From Thermoproteota archaeon (GTDB lineage Archaea > Thermoproteota > Methanomethylicia > Methanomethylicales > Methanomethylicaceae): a stretch of DNA of 6,824 nucleotides. The stretch is from assembly GCA_004347955.1 (NCBI GenBank), contig QNVH01000006.1:21270-28093 (forward strand), written 5' to 3'. How positions within the stretch are numbered: the stretch's first letter is position 1; each line of letters begins with the position of its first letter. Positions 1 through 5,478 of the stretch are shown piece by piece. The translations under genes were made by a program, and so were the position numbers. The notes under the pieces were generated by a model. The model was not told the origin of the DNA and did not search any database. It saw nothing but the letters and a program-made list of their open reading frames with translations.

Positions 1-2
1 AT

Positions 3-914
3 GGCGCGCCAGCGCAATTCAATACATTTGAGGATGAAGATGGAAACCCCTGCATACAAGTCCTCACCAACACAACCCTCCGAAAGAATCAGTCTGCGGA
101 ATTATTCATGACATTTGTTATTCAAACTGGAGAAAAAAAATTTGACCTCTCGGAGATCGGGAGCGTCTCCCAGATCCCGAGGGAACTGGCTGAGAAGTAC
201 TCCCTAACAGGCTTATGGGATCTTTCACACCTCTCAAACTCAAGTGAGCTTATCTCCACTGCGAAAGCCCTAAAGGGAGAAGATGAGAACGTCCTCCACA
301 TAATCAGTAACATCTTGATGTGGTTCGAAGAGAATATGACATACAATGCAGAGCTCTTCGCCCCCCAGGACATTTTGACTACCTTTTTGACTAGGAGCGG
401 TGACTGCGACGACCAAGCAAACTTGTTTGTTTTATTTTGCAGGATTCTTGGAATACCTGCATACTCTGTCATTGGTCCATTGTACGTCCCTGGCATGAAT
501 AAACTCGAGGAGGACAACAACATGGTCTTCAATTTGACCAACGTTGCCTGGCATGGATGGGCGATGGTATACCTCCCCACGAACGGTGACAATGGTGGAT
601 GGTATCCAGTGGACCTCACTTACTTCAAGGACGCTTACTATGAAAGTGGGCACATCAAAAGCCGCAACATCCTGGACCACATAAATGGCTCTGCATTTTC
701 AAAATGGGATGCCTTGGAATACCTCTCTGTGATATCTGCGGACTACATAAACGAGACCTTAACAGCCAGGAACAAAATAATCGGTTCAAACGTCACGTGG
801 ATAGAGACCCACTATATTTTCCCAATTGGCAACGAGGGCCAAAGCCAATACGTGTATGCGGCTACACTACAACACTTCTTAATGCCTGTGTGGTTACTCT
901 ATGTGCAGTTCTGA
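3..914 (+). CDS. Transglutaminase-like cysteine-hydrolase domain protein, secreted, 5' partial
   Basis: The reading frame is open from the left edge, so the start lies upstream; the ATG at 108 is internal, because the residues before it continue a beta-strand-rich segment that leads into it. The transglutaminase-like core shows the family triad: Cys in RSGDCDDQ (codon 405-407), His in AWHGWAMVYL (552-554) and Asp in WYPVDLTY (612-614). Such archaeal proteins are usually exported peptidases or peptidase-like proteins; the substrate is unknown. Eight N-X-S/T sequons (NTT, NQS, NSS, NMT, NLT, NGS, NET, NVT) suggest an extracytoplasmic glycoprotein. The C-terminus ends abruptly after a short hydrophobic stretch (LMPVWLLYVQF). 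The -1 frame instead encodes a good membrane anchor, so the 3' end may be frameshifted. The stop lies three bases from the convergent nitroreductase end. Domain assignment is solid; function is inferred. Confidence 0.8.
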   Translation, partial: GAPAQFNTFEDEDGNPCIQVLTNTTLRKNQSAELFMTFVIQTGEKKFDLSEIGSVSQIPRELAEKYSLTGLWDLSHLSNSSELISTAKALKGEDENVLHIISNILMWFEENMTYNAELFAPQDILTTFLTRSGDCDDQANLFVLFCRILGIPAYSVIGPLYVPGMNKLEEDNNMVFNLTNVAWHGWAMVYLPTNGDNGGWYPVDLTYFKDAYYESGHIKSRNILDHINGSAFSKWDALEYLSVISADYINETLTARNKIIGSNVTWIETHYIFPIGNEGQSQYVYAATLQHFLMPVWLLYVQF

Positions 915-982
915 CTTTCACCATTTTGATTTGCCGTAGGTCTCGAAGTAGACGACCTGGCGGAGATCCTTCCTCGACCTAG
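860..982 (+). pseudogene. Possible true C-terminal anchor of the transglutaminase-like protein, in the shifted frame
   Basis: In the frame one base back from the gene, positions 875-937 encode about 20 hydrophobic residues (LLNACVVTLCAVLTFTILIC) followed by the basic tail RRSRSRR and a stop at 980-982. This is the usual look of a C-terminal stop-transfer helix on an exported protein. A one-base loss near 860-875 would join it to the upstream domain. Against this, the last 65 bases overlap the convergent nitroreductase gene, and the arginines arise opposite its C-terminal codons, so the basic tail could be chance. No slippery heptamer is visible, so programmed frameshifting is not supported. 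Confidence 0.4.
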
Positions 983-1469
983 CCTCCGGCATTTCTGCTG
1001 GAATCCCTATGGGTATCATGGCTACCGGTCTCACGTTCCTTGGGATATTTAGTGTTCTCCTAACCTCCATCTCATCAAACGCGCCAACCCAGCAAGACCC
1101 ATACCCCAATGCTGTCGCCGCGAGCAGCATGTTCTCGATTGCTGCCGCGGTATCTTGGATGCAGTACAGGTTTCTACCTCTCGCACCATAATATGTTGCC
1201 GACTCTTCTTCGTTGGCACAAACCGTAATTATAACGCCTGCCTCGACCATCCAATACTGCCCCAGGGCCGCCTCAGCCAGCTTTAGCTTCAGATCCTTTA
1301 TAGTAGTCACTATAAATTCCCATGGCTGTACATTTCCAGCGGAGGGCGCCAGGATCCCTGCCTTCAATATCTTTTTAAGGTCTCCTTCTGGTATTGGAAT
1401 ATCTTTGAAACTCCTCACACTCCTCCTGTTTTCAATACATTGAAATACATCCAATCTTGACACCCGCAT
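918..1469 (-). CDS. Nitroreductase-family FMN-dependent oxidoreductase
   Basis: This is a complete 183-residue protein of the FMN-dependent nitroreductase fold, which reduces nitro compounds, quinones or related acceptors with NAD(P)H and usually works as a cytoplasmic dimer. The N-terminal phosphate-binding motif is RRSVRSF (15-21). It is followed by the characteristic APSAGNVQPW (41-50), which contacts FMN, then LGYGSCWVGAF (121-131) near the C-terminal flavin contact, and the typical end with RQVVYFETYG. The length fits small single-domain members. The ATG at 1469 precedes the family N-terminus by the usual few residues, although no clear Shine-Dalgarno site stands before it. It is divergent from a flavin reductase-like gene 56 bases away and convergent with the transglutaminase-like gene. 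The natural substrate cannot be read from the sequence. Confidence 0.9.
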   Translation of the reverse strand: MRVSRLDVFQCIENRRSVRSFKDIPIPEGDLKKILKAGILAPSAGNVQPWEFIVTTIKDLKLKLAEAALGQYWMVEAGVIITVCANEEESATYYGARGRNLYCIQDTAAAIENMLLAATALGYGSCWVGAFDEMEVRRTLNIPRNVRPVAMIPIGIPAEMPEARSRKDLRQVVYFETYGKSKW

Positions 1470-1525
1470 GTCATTAGCAAGTTATTTTTCCCTCTGAGTA
1501 ATTACTTTTATTGTGGTAGGTCCTA
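1470..1525. promoter_or_regulatory. Divergent promoter region between two flavoprotein genes
   Basis: This 56-base AT-rich spacer must hold both promoters. For the + gene, TTATTTTT (1482-1489) could be a TATA box, giving a start of transcription near 1511 and a short leader with the Shine-Dalgarno-like GGTAGG (1515-1520), five bases before TTG 1526. For the - gene, the complement of 1498-1511 reads AATAAAAGTAATTA, a TATA-like stretch that would give a leader of roughly 12 bases. Both assignments rest on spacing alone. The overlap would allow joint control. Confidence 0.4.
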
Positions 1526-2044
1526 TTGAGTGAATGGATCTTAGGTTTGGAGGGCTTGTACCATCGCCTCCTGTCCCCAAGGGTGCCTGTAATAGTCGTA
1601 GCCCTCCGGGACGATGATAAGCCGAACGCCATGGTGGTAGCTTGGCATACGCCTGTCTCCCTAAACCCCCCCATTCTTGCCCTCTCTATAGCCCCTGACC
1701 GCTTGACTCATCGTCTGATAGAGAAAAGGGGCGAATTCACCCTAAACATACCTTCACCTGCCCTCCTTGAAAAAGTTAAGACTGTGGGTTCGGTCTCTGG
1801 TAAGTCCTATGACAAGTCCACAACCTTCAACTTCACCAAGGGAACAATTATCAAAACCCCGATTATTGACGAATCAATGGGCGCCATTGAGTGCAAACTT
1901 CACAAAATTTTAGAGATGGGCGACCATTCCATAATCTTGGGCGAAGTTGTGGCTGCGAGGGCTAAGAGCTTCGATGGTATTTGGCTATCTTCCCCATTGC
2001 TGCATCTTGGCGGGACAAAATATGTAAAGTTTGGGGGACTGTGA
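1526..2044 (+). CDS. Flavin reductase-like, FMN-binding split-barrel protein
   Basis: This 172-residue protein matches the flavin reductase-like split-barrel family, which binds FMN and in many members reduces it with NAD(P)H for a partner enzyme. Visible marks are SPRVPVIVVAL (17-27), NAMVVAWHTPVS (34-45), FTLNIPS (71-77), the strand region ECKLHKILEMGDHSIILGEV (122-141) and the family ending LLHLGGTKYVKFG (158-170). It starts at TTG 1526, chosen because GGTAGG lies five bases upstream and because the family core begins about ten residues later. No ATG is available before residue 36. It is divergent from the nitroreductase, which also uses FMN. A joint redox role is possible but unproven. 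Alternatives include a diflavin accessory protein or an FMN-binding protein without reductase activity. Confidence 0.85.
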   Translation: MSEWILGLEGLYHRLLSPRVPVIVVALRDDDKPNAMVVAWHTPVSLNPPILALSIAPDRLTHRLIEKRGEFTLNIPSPALLEKVKTVGSVSGKSYDKSTTFNFTKGTIIKTPIIDESMGAIECKLHKILEMGDHSIILGEVVAARAKSFDGIWLSSPLLHLGGTKYVKFGGL

Positions 2045-2118
2045 TTCGGCGTTCTTTGCAAGCTAGTCAGATAATTTCACCTCCAAAACTTGAGAGGATC
2101 TCTAAAAAGATATAACAA

Positions 2119-2140
2119 TTTAGTTTAATTTTTTTAATTT
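2119..2140 (+). terminator. T-run terminator after the flavin reductase-like gene
   Basis: A run of seven T (2129-2135) inside a T-rich stretch lies about 75 bases past the stop codon. Archaeal transcription often ends at such T tracts without a hairpin. Assignment is by composition and position only. Confidence 0.4.
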
Positions 2141-2184
2141 ATAAAGAATTATTACTATATAATTATATATATTAAGTTAAATTA

Positions 2185-2210
2185 AATTTATATTTATTAA
2201 AATATAAATT
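2185..2210. repeat. Perfect AT-only inverted repeat
   Basis: AATTTATATTT (2185-2195) and AAATATAAATT (2200-2210) are exact reverse complements around the four-base loop ATTA. Because both arms are pure A/T inside an AT-only tract, part of the symmetry could be chance. It could also be a binding site or a readily melting element. Confidence 0.5.
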
Positions 2211-2225
2211 ATAAATATTCTGCCC

Positions 2226-2233
2226 TTATATAA
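2226..2233 (+). promoter_or_regulatory. Distal TATA-like box upstream of the permease
   Basis: TTATATAA resembles an archaeal TATA box. A transcript from it would begin near 2257 and carry a leader of about 100 bases before the permease start. It is a perfect palindrome, so direction cannot be told from the box alone. Confidence 0.3.
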
Positions 2234-2303
2234 CAAAGACTTTTTGAAATGAAAATCCCCTTTTTAAAGTTTCCGTTATAGATCTCTCCTTTTTTTGGGA
2301 ACG

Positions 2304-2350
2304 CTTAAATATAATTCCGCCTTGATAAGAATGGGAATAAAAAGGGGGAT
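2304..2350 (+). promoter_or_regulatory. Proximal promoter and ribosome binding site of the permease
   Basis: CTTAAATATA (2304-2313) is a good archaeal TATA box. Transcription would start about 25 bases on, near 2335, giving a leader of about 24 bases. That leader contains GGGGGAT (2344-2350), a Shine-Dalgarno-like site eight bases before TTG 2359. The site decides the start, because the ATG at 2331 is in a different frame. Confidence 0.6.
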
Positions 2351-2358
2351 AGGAATTT

Positions 2359-3783
2359 TTGGCAGAGGAAAAAACAATTACCCCGCAAGGCTATAAAGAA
2401 AATCCAGACCTTCTACCAGTTCCAATGGCAGAACGGAAGTACAACGCTCTGACCTTCACCTTCATGATGTTCAGCATGAACACTTGCATTCCTATGTTCT
2501 TCTTGGGTCCTATCGGGGCAGGTCTAGGAATGGACTTCTGGCAGGCATGTGTGGGCGCATTCATAGGAAACCTTGCAGCAGTCATAGTCATGTACCTAAA
2601 CGGCGTTGTTGGAGTCAAGTACGGAGTACCCTACCCGGTTCAGCTAAGGGAGTCCTTCGGCTTCAGAGGTATACACATCCCTGTATTACTGAGAGGTTTC
2701 GCTGGAACCATGTGGTTTGGCATTGAGGCGTGGGCAGGATCTTACGCTCTGACCCTCATTGCCCTATTCGCTCTCGGCATCCCAGCCGCCCAAGCAACAG
2801 AACTCGCGTACACTTACCTTATAATCGCCCTCATATTCTATGTTGCCTCGTTTGTTCTCGTAATGCGCTTGGGCCTCAGAGGGATAGGAAAAATGGCAGA
2901 TTATGCTGGACCTTTGATGCTCCTCTACTTCATATGGCTAGTCTGGTTCTTGGCTAGTACTCCTCAATTCGCTCCGAATGTACCCAAATTATTCGTGAGC
3001 ACCGCCTCTTACTTCAGCCTAAACTTTCTAACATATCTGGCCGTCCAGACAAACTGGTGGGCCACAGTCGCCCTGAACATTTCCGACCTCTCAAGGGGGA
3101 TTAATCCCAAACACAAGTATGCCTTCTTCACTGGTCTATTTGTTGGGATCGTCATATGCCAAGTTGTGGGAACCGCTCTTGGCTACGCTGCGGTGGGTCT
3201 GACGGGAACTATCCTGCCTCAGGACATTATACTGAAGTACGCTCCGGGAGGAGTTGCCATAGTTATAGGGCTAATATTCGCTTTCTTAGCACCTTGGTCC
3301 ACCGATATAACCGCAAACTCTCCACCTCTCATTGACATCCTCATGGCCACTATTCGGTTACGATGGAAGACTGCCGTCGTAGTGGCTGCCATAATCGCAT
3401 TCTTCGCAGCACCGTGGTGGGCTGTTGCCAAGGCTGCCGACTATACCAACTACATGACCGCTTGGGCATCGAACTACGGAATACTCCTTGGTCCCATAGC
3501 TGGTATCATGATCGCCAATTACTGGGTCACTAGGAAGAGAAACTACGACCTGCAGAAGCTGTACACCTTTGGGCCAAGTGGCTGCTGGTACCGCGGGGGC
3601 TGGAGCATCTCCTCTTATGTGACCCTGATAATCACTTGGATTCTGTGCTACATTATTGCCGTCCCAACCCAGCAGCTAGTCTGGTTCGGAGGCATTCCGT
3701 GGCCTGGTGGCGTGATCTGGTACTTTGCCGTCGTAATCTCCTTCGTACTAAAGGCTGCATTTGATAAATACTTTAAAGAATAA
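2359..3783 (+). CDS. NCS1-family nucleobase/hydantoin/allantoin-type cation symporter
   Basis: This 474-residue polytopic membrane protein belongs to NCS1 (nucleobase:cation symporter-1), LeuT-fold permeases that import pyrimidines, purines, hydantoins or allantoin, often with Na+ or H+. It has the N-terminal signature NPDLLPVPMAERKYN (15-29) and KYGVPYPVQLRESFGFRG (87-104). From my memory of the Mhp1 hydantoin transporter, W119 matches its Trp117, W234 its Trp220, and the TM8 segment APWSTDITAN (311-320) keeps the Na+-site Ala, Ser and Thr and the substrate-site Asn318. E123 replaces Gln121. The ending LGPIAGIMIANYWVTRKR is also typical of the family. It begins at TTG 2359 with a good ribosome binding site and ends at a T-rich terminator, so it is probably transcribed alone. 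No hydantoinase, deaminase or amidohydrolase gene lies in the window, so the substrate is unresolved. Confidence 0.93.
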   Translation: MAEEKTITPQGYKENPDLLPVPMAERKYNALTFTFMMFSMNTCIPMFFLGPIGAGLGMDFWQACVGAFIGNLAAVIVMYLNGVVGVKYGVPYPVQLRESFGFRGIHIPVLLRGFAGTMWFGIEAWAGSYALTLIALFALGIPAAQATELAYTYLIIALIFYVASFVLVMRLGLRGIGKMADYAGPLMLLYFIWLVWFLASTPQFAPNVPKLFVSTASYFSLNFLTYLAVQTNWWATVALNISDLSRGINPKHKYAFFTGLFVGIVICQVVGTALGYAAVGLTGTILPQDIILKYAPGGVAIVIGLIFAFLAPWSTDITANSPPLIDILMATIRLRWKTAVVVAAIIAFFAAPWWAVAKAADYTNYMTAWASNYGILLGPIAGIMIANYWVTRKRNYDLQKLYTFGPSGCWYRGGWSISSYVTLIITWILCYIIAVPTQQLVWFGGIPWPGGVIWYFAVVISFVLKAAFDKYFKE

Positions 3784-3786
3784 TCT

Positions 3787-3860
3787 CCTTTTTATTTTTT
3801 TATTTTCTTATTTTTATTTTATTTTTACTTTTGAATTTTTGCTTTTGCTCTTTTTGAATT
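3787..3860 (+). terminator. T-rich transcription terminator after the permease
   Basis: Starting a few bases after the stop codon there are repeated runs of four to seven T broken by single A, C or G bases. This is the intrinsic terminator type of archaea, which needs no hairpin. It separates the permease from the convergent - strand gene, whose stop lies at 3878. Confidence 0.75.
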
Positions 3861-3877
3861 TATTATATGCGGCATCA

Positions 3878-4459
3878 CTATCTAGGCATCTTTTCGAGCA
3901 TACGTTCAAATGTCCAGCGAATTGAACTTCTGAGTTCCCTCACCCTTGAATCTTCGTCTACATTAAGGATCGTTATCTCCTTTATAATGTCGCCGTCGCT
4001 CTTTATGCTGTACTCAATAATTGAATCAGGATCTTTAGTCCCTGCGTCCACCGCCATCTCATCTTTCTTCCTCATCTCACCAATGACTCTCTCTAAAAAG
4101 AAGGACTGGAAAGGCGGCGTCTTTAAATTCAGTCCAAGATCTGGTCTTGGGACAATCCTGATGGTGTTCTTTCCAATATAAAACATCCCCAAATCCTCGC
4201 CTGTTTTTGACTTTATCGGGAAAGGTTGCTCTTGTGGTGCGGGGGGTTCAATGGAGGGCTTTGGCATCTCCACTGGCGCCTTCTGAGTCTCCTCTACAAG
4301 CCTGCTCGCCGGTCTGAAGCTTATCCTTGTTAGCGCCTCATCGACAAGCTTCAGGGAAGCCTTGAGAAATGCAAGTTCTTTTTCTGCCTTTGCAATCTTC
4401 TCCTCAAGGTCTTTCTTAAGTTCTGCCAAAGTCCTAGTTTCCTGATCTGAAGTTGACAT
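3878..4459 (-). CDS. Uncharacterised protein: coiled coil, proline-rich linker, C-terminal domain
   Basis: I do not recognise this protein. Starting at ATG 4459 it has 193 residues. Residues about 8-43 are a charged heptad-like coiled coil (LAELKKDLEEKIAKAEKELA). Residues 61-81 form a proline-rich linker (PVEMPKPSIEPPAPQEQPFP). The remaining 110 or so residues look like a compact alpha/beta domain: FYIGKNTIRIVPRP, then FQSFFLERVIGEM, IIEYSIKSDGDIIKEITI and a final helix IRWTFERMLEKM. There is no signal peptide or membrane segment. The start is chosen because GGGTGA (4470-4465) stands five bases before ATG 4459; GTG 4468 and ATG 4462 are poorer because they overlap or crowd that site. A dimer or scaffold role is suggested only by the coiled coil. 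It lies downstream of the HAD gene on the same strand but 200 bases away with its own TATA box. Confidence 0.8.
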   Translation of the reverse strand: MSTSDQETRTLAELKKDLEEKIAKAEKELAFLKASLKLVDEALTRISFRPASRLVEETQKAPVEMPKPSIEPPAPQEQPFPIKSKTGEDLGMFYIGKNTIRIVPRPDLGLNLKTPPFQSFFLERVIGEMRKKDEMAVDAGTKDPDSIIEYSIKSDGDIIKEITILNVDEDSRVRELRSSIRWTFERMLEKMPR

Positions 4460-4464
4460 CATCT

Positions 4465-4470
4465 TCACCC
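4465..4470 (-). promoter_or_regulatory. Ribosome binding site deciding the start of the coiled-coil protein
   Basis: The - strand reads GGGTGA, then two bases, then two adjacent ATG codons. Spacing to the second ATG (4459-4457) is five bases, which favours it over the first ATG and over the in-frame GTG that lies inside the site. Confidence 0.5.
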
Positions 4471-4514
4471 AAACTCATAAATGTCGGTCACAATAACCAT
4501 TATCGCTCAAGTGT

Positions 4515-4524
4515 GATTTAAACC
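4515..4524 (-). promoter_or_regulatory. TATA-like box for the coiled-coil protein gene
   Basis: The - strand reads GGTTTAAATC, close to the archaeal TATA consensus. A start about 25 bases on would give a leader of roughly 35 bases before ATG 4459. The core TTTAAA is palindromic. Confidence 0.4.
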
Positions 4525-4527
4525 TAG

Positions 4528-4550
4528 TTGGGGGATAACTTTTTCCCAAT
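4528..4550. repeat. Short hairpin-forming inverted repeat
   Basis: TTGGG (4528-4532) pairs with CCCAA (4545-4549), extendable by one G-T pair, around a 12-base loop. The sequence GGGGGATAACT within it resembles GGGGGATAGTT at 4635-4645 in the downstream IS605-like hairpin. This may be chance. Confidence 0.3.
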
Positions 4551-4555
4551 ATAGT

Positions 4556-4599
4556 AGAGGTGGTTTTCGTATCAAAATAGCTTCACAACACTCACCTCT
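4556..4599. repeat. Inverted repeat before the IS605-like hairpin
   Basis: AGAGGTG (4556-4562) and CACCTCT (4593-4599) are exact reverse complements separated by 30 bases. If transcribed toward the right, this stem would sit directly 5' of the IS605-like end hairpin and could be part of the same structured RNA or a remnant of the element interior. Confidence 0.4.
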
Positions 4600-4606
4600 T
4601 TATTTT

Positions 4607-4648
4607 AACTATCGGCGGGAAGCCCCCTCCGATGGGGGGATAGTTCAC
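4607..4648 (+). mobile_element. Orphan right-end / omegaRNA-like hairpin of an IS200/IS605-type element
   Basis: The segment contains GGGAAGCCCCCTCC, a GAT turn, GGGGGG and ATAGTTCAC. The pattern GAAGCCC, stem, loop, stem, then AGTTCAC is the common right end of many archaeal and bacterial IS200/IS605 (TnpB-carrying) elements, where it is both the transposase-recognised hairpin and the 3' part of the TnpB omegaRNA. Visible structure: an inner stem CCCCC (4623-4627) with GGGGG (4634-4638), and an outer stem AACTATC (4607-4613) with GATAGTT (4639-4645). No TnpA or TnpB coding sequence lies within the window, and the upstream frames show no TnpB zinc-finger remnant, so this is a solo end, a miniature derivative, or a lookalike. 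It ends about nine bases from the HAD stop codon. The family call rests on my memory of the end consensus. Confidence 0.5.
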
Positions 4649-4657
4649 ATTAAATGA

Positions 4658-5347
4658 CTAAAATCTAGACTCGATAAGATTCGGTAGCTCTTTGAGCTCT
4701 CTTATTATGAAGTCAGGGTCATACTTTCTCAATTCCTCTTCGGTTCTTATGCCGGTAGTCACACTCACAACCCTCACCCCAAGCGCTTTACAAGGTTTGA
4801 TGTCCATTTCAGAGTCACCCACCACTACAGCCTCATCGGGGTTAACCCCAAGCGCCTGTAGGACAACCTTCAGGTGTTCGGGATTTGGCTTGGGCTTGGG
4901 CACATTGTCTCTTGCCAGAACTACATCGAAAAAATCTATTATGCCTGTCCTCTCCAAGGCTGTGCTGGCAGCCTCTGAGTTGTTATATGTGAACACCGCC
5001 AACTTCATCCCCTTGGCCTTCAAAGTTTTTAGAACTTCTCTTACTCCTGGAAGAAGATCTGTGGTTTTTGCTGCCTCAACCTCATATCTTACGGCTATCA
5101 TCTCTCCCTTCTTCAGCAAATCGTCTATCCACTTATCCCCTTTCCCTTTTTCTTCAAAGTATCTCCTCGCACCCTCTTTAATTGAGGAGAAGCTGTCCCT
5201 AGGGGTAAACAAGCCTTCTTCAAGGCCGCTTTCAACAAAAAACCTGATAATCTCTTCCTTAATCTTCTTACTGTCAAGGTTGAACTTCAGGAGAACGCCG
5301 TCGAGGTCAAAGATCACGCCCTTGATCAACCCAGAAGCACCCTCCAT
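4658..5347 (-). CDS. HAD-superfamily phosphatase, phosphoglycolate phosphatase-like
   Basis: This 229-residue cytoplasmic hydrolase of the haloacid dehalogenase superfamily probably removes phosphate from a small metabolite using Mg2+. All four motifs are present: FDLDGV with nucleophile D14 and acid/base D16; FTYN with T120; KPKPNP with K151; and VVGDSEMD with D178 and D182. A helical cap occupies about 20-95, as in the phosphoglycolate phosphatase/beta-phosphoglucomutase group. The exact substrate cannot be told. Coordinates use ATG 5347. An attractive alternative is TTG 5329, which gives the usual family N-terminus (M)IKGVIFDLDG, with GGAGGGTG (5345-5338) eight bases upstream. A TATA-like box at 5363-5373 would put the transcript start at or just inside the ATG, which also favours TTG. 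The gene is divergent from the DNA ligase. Confidence 0.92.
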   Translation of the reverse strand: MEGASGLIKGVIFDLDGVLLKFNLDSKKIKEEIIRFFVESGLEEGLFTPRDSFSSIKEGARRYFEEKGKGDKWIDDLLKKGEMIAVRYEVEAAKTTDLLPGVREVLKTLKAKGMKLAVFTYNNSEAASTALERTGIIDFFDVVLARDNVPKPKPNPEHLKVVLQALGVNPDEAVVVGDSEMDIKPCKALGVRVVSVTTGIRTEEELRKYDPDFIIRELKELPNLIESRF

Positions 5348-5478
5348 TTCCCACTATCCCTTACTATAAAAGTATTTTCCACTTCACCCTCAAGTATCAA
5401 GCTCAAAAGTTTGCTGCTCTCGTAGTAAAGTAAATTTGCCAATAGCACAATATATGCTAATGACCAAGTGGTGGTATC
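5348..5478. promoter_or_regulatory. Divergent promoter region between the HAD phosphatase and DNA ligase
   Basis: For the phosphatase, the - strand reads CTTTTATAGTA (5373-5363), TATA-like, with a predicted transcript start near 5342-5345 and a very short leader. For the ligase, AATATAT (5449-5455) would give an almost leaderless transcript, while AAAGTAAATTT (5428-5438) would leave a leader of about 20 bases. GGTGGT (5470-5475) is a possible ribosome binding site just before TTG 5479. These are spacing-based guesses. Confidence 0.4.

Larger units (their letters stand above)
2045..2358. other. 314-base AT-rich intergenic region
   Basis: No credible gene is present on either strand. From about 2111 to 2220 the sequence is almost pure A and T, with only a handful of G or C bases. 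It contains a likely T-run terminator for the preceding gene, an 11-base-arm inverted repeat (2185-2210), and two TATA-like boxes for the permease (2226-2233 and 2304-2312). The AT-only tract itself is not explained by these sites. Confidence 0.7.

Noticed and set aside
1..111. An ATG at the first base opens a 36-codon frame
   Set aside because: It overlaps the in-frame coding of the transglutaminase-like protein in another frame and has no family features.
122..680. Open frames on the - strand inside the transglutaminase-like gene
   Set aside because: Antisense shadows of a gene with a clear catalytic triad.
860..882. Programmed -1 frameshift site in the transglutaminase-like gene
   Set aside because: No slippery heptamer or following stem is visible, so mutation or assembly error is the simpler explanation.
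4599..4643. Short reading frame with TIGGKPPPMGG across the IS605-like hairpin, reminiscent of TnpB tails
   Set aside because: Only about 14 codons follow the preceding stop and no TnpB zinc-finger or catalytic motif is present, so it is not evidence of a coding remnant.
4607..4648. The hairpin as an intrinsic terminator for the phosphatase
   Set aside because: On the - strand no T run follows the hairpin, and archaeal terminators in this window are T tracts without hairpins.
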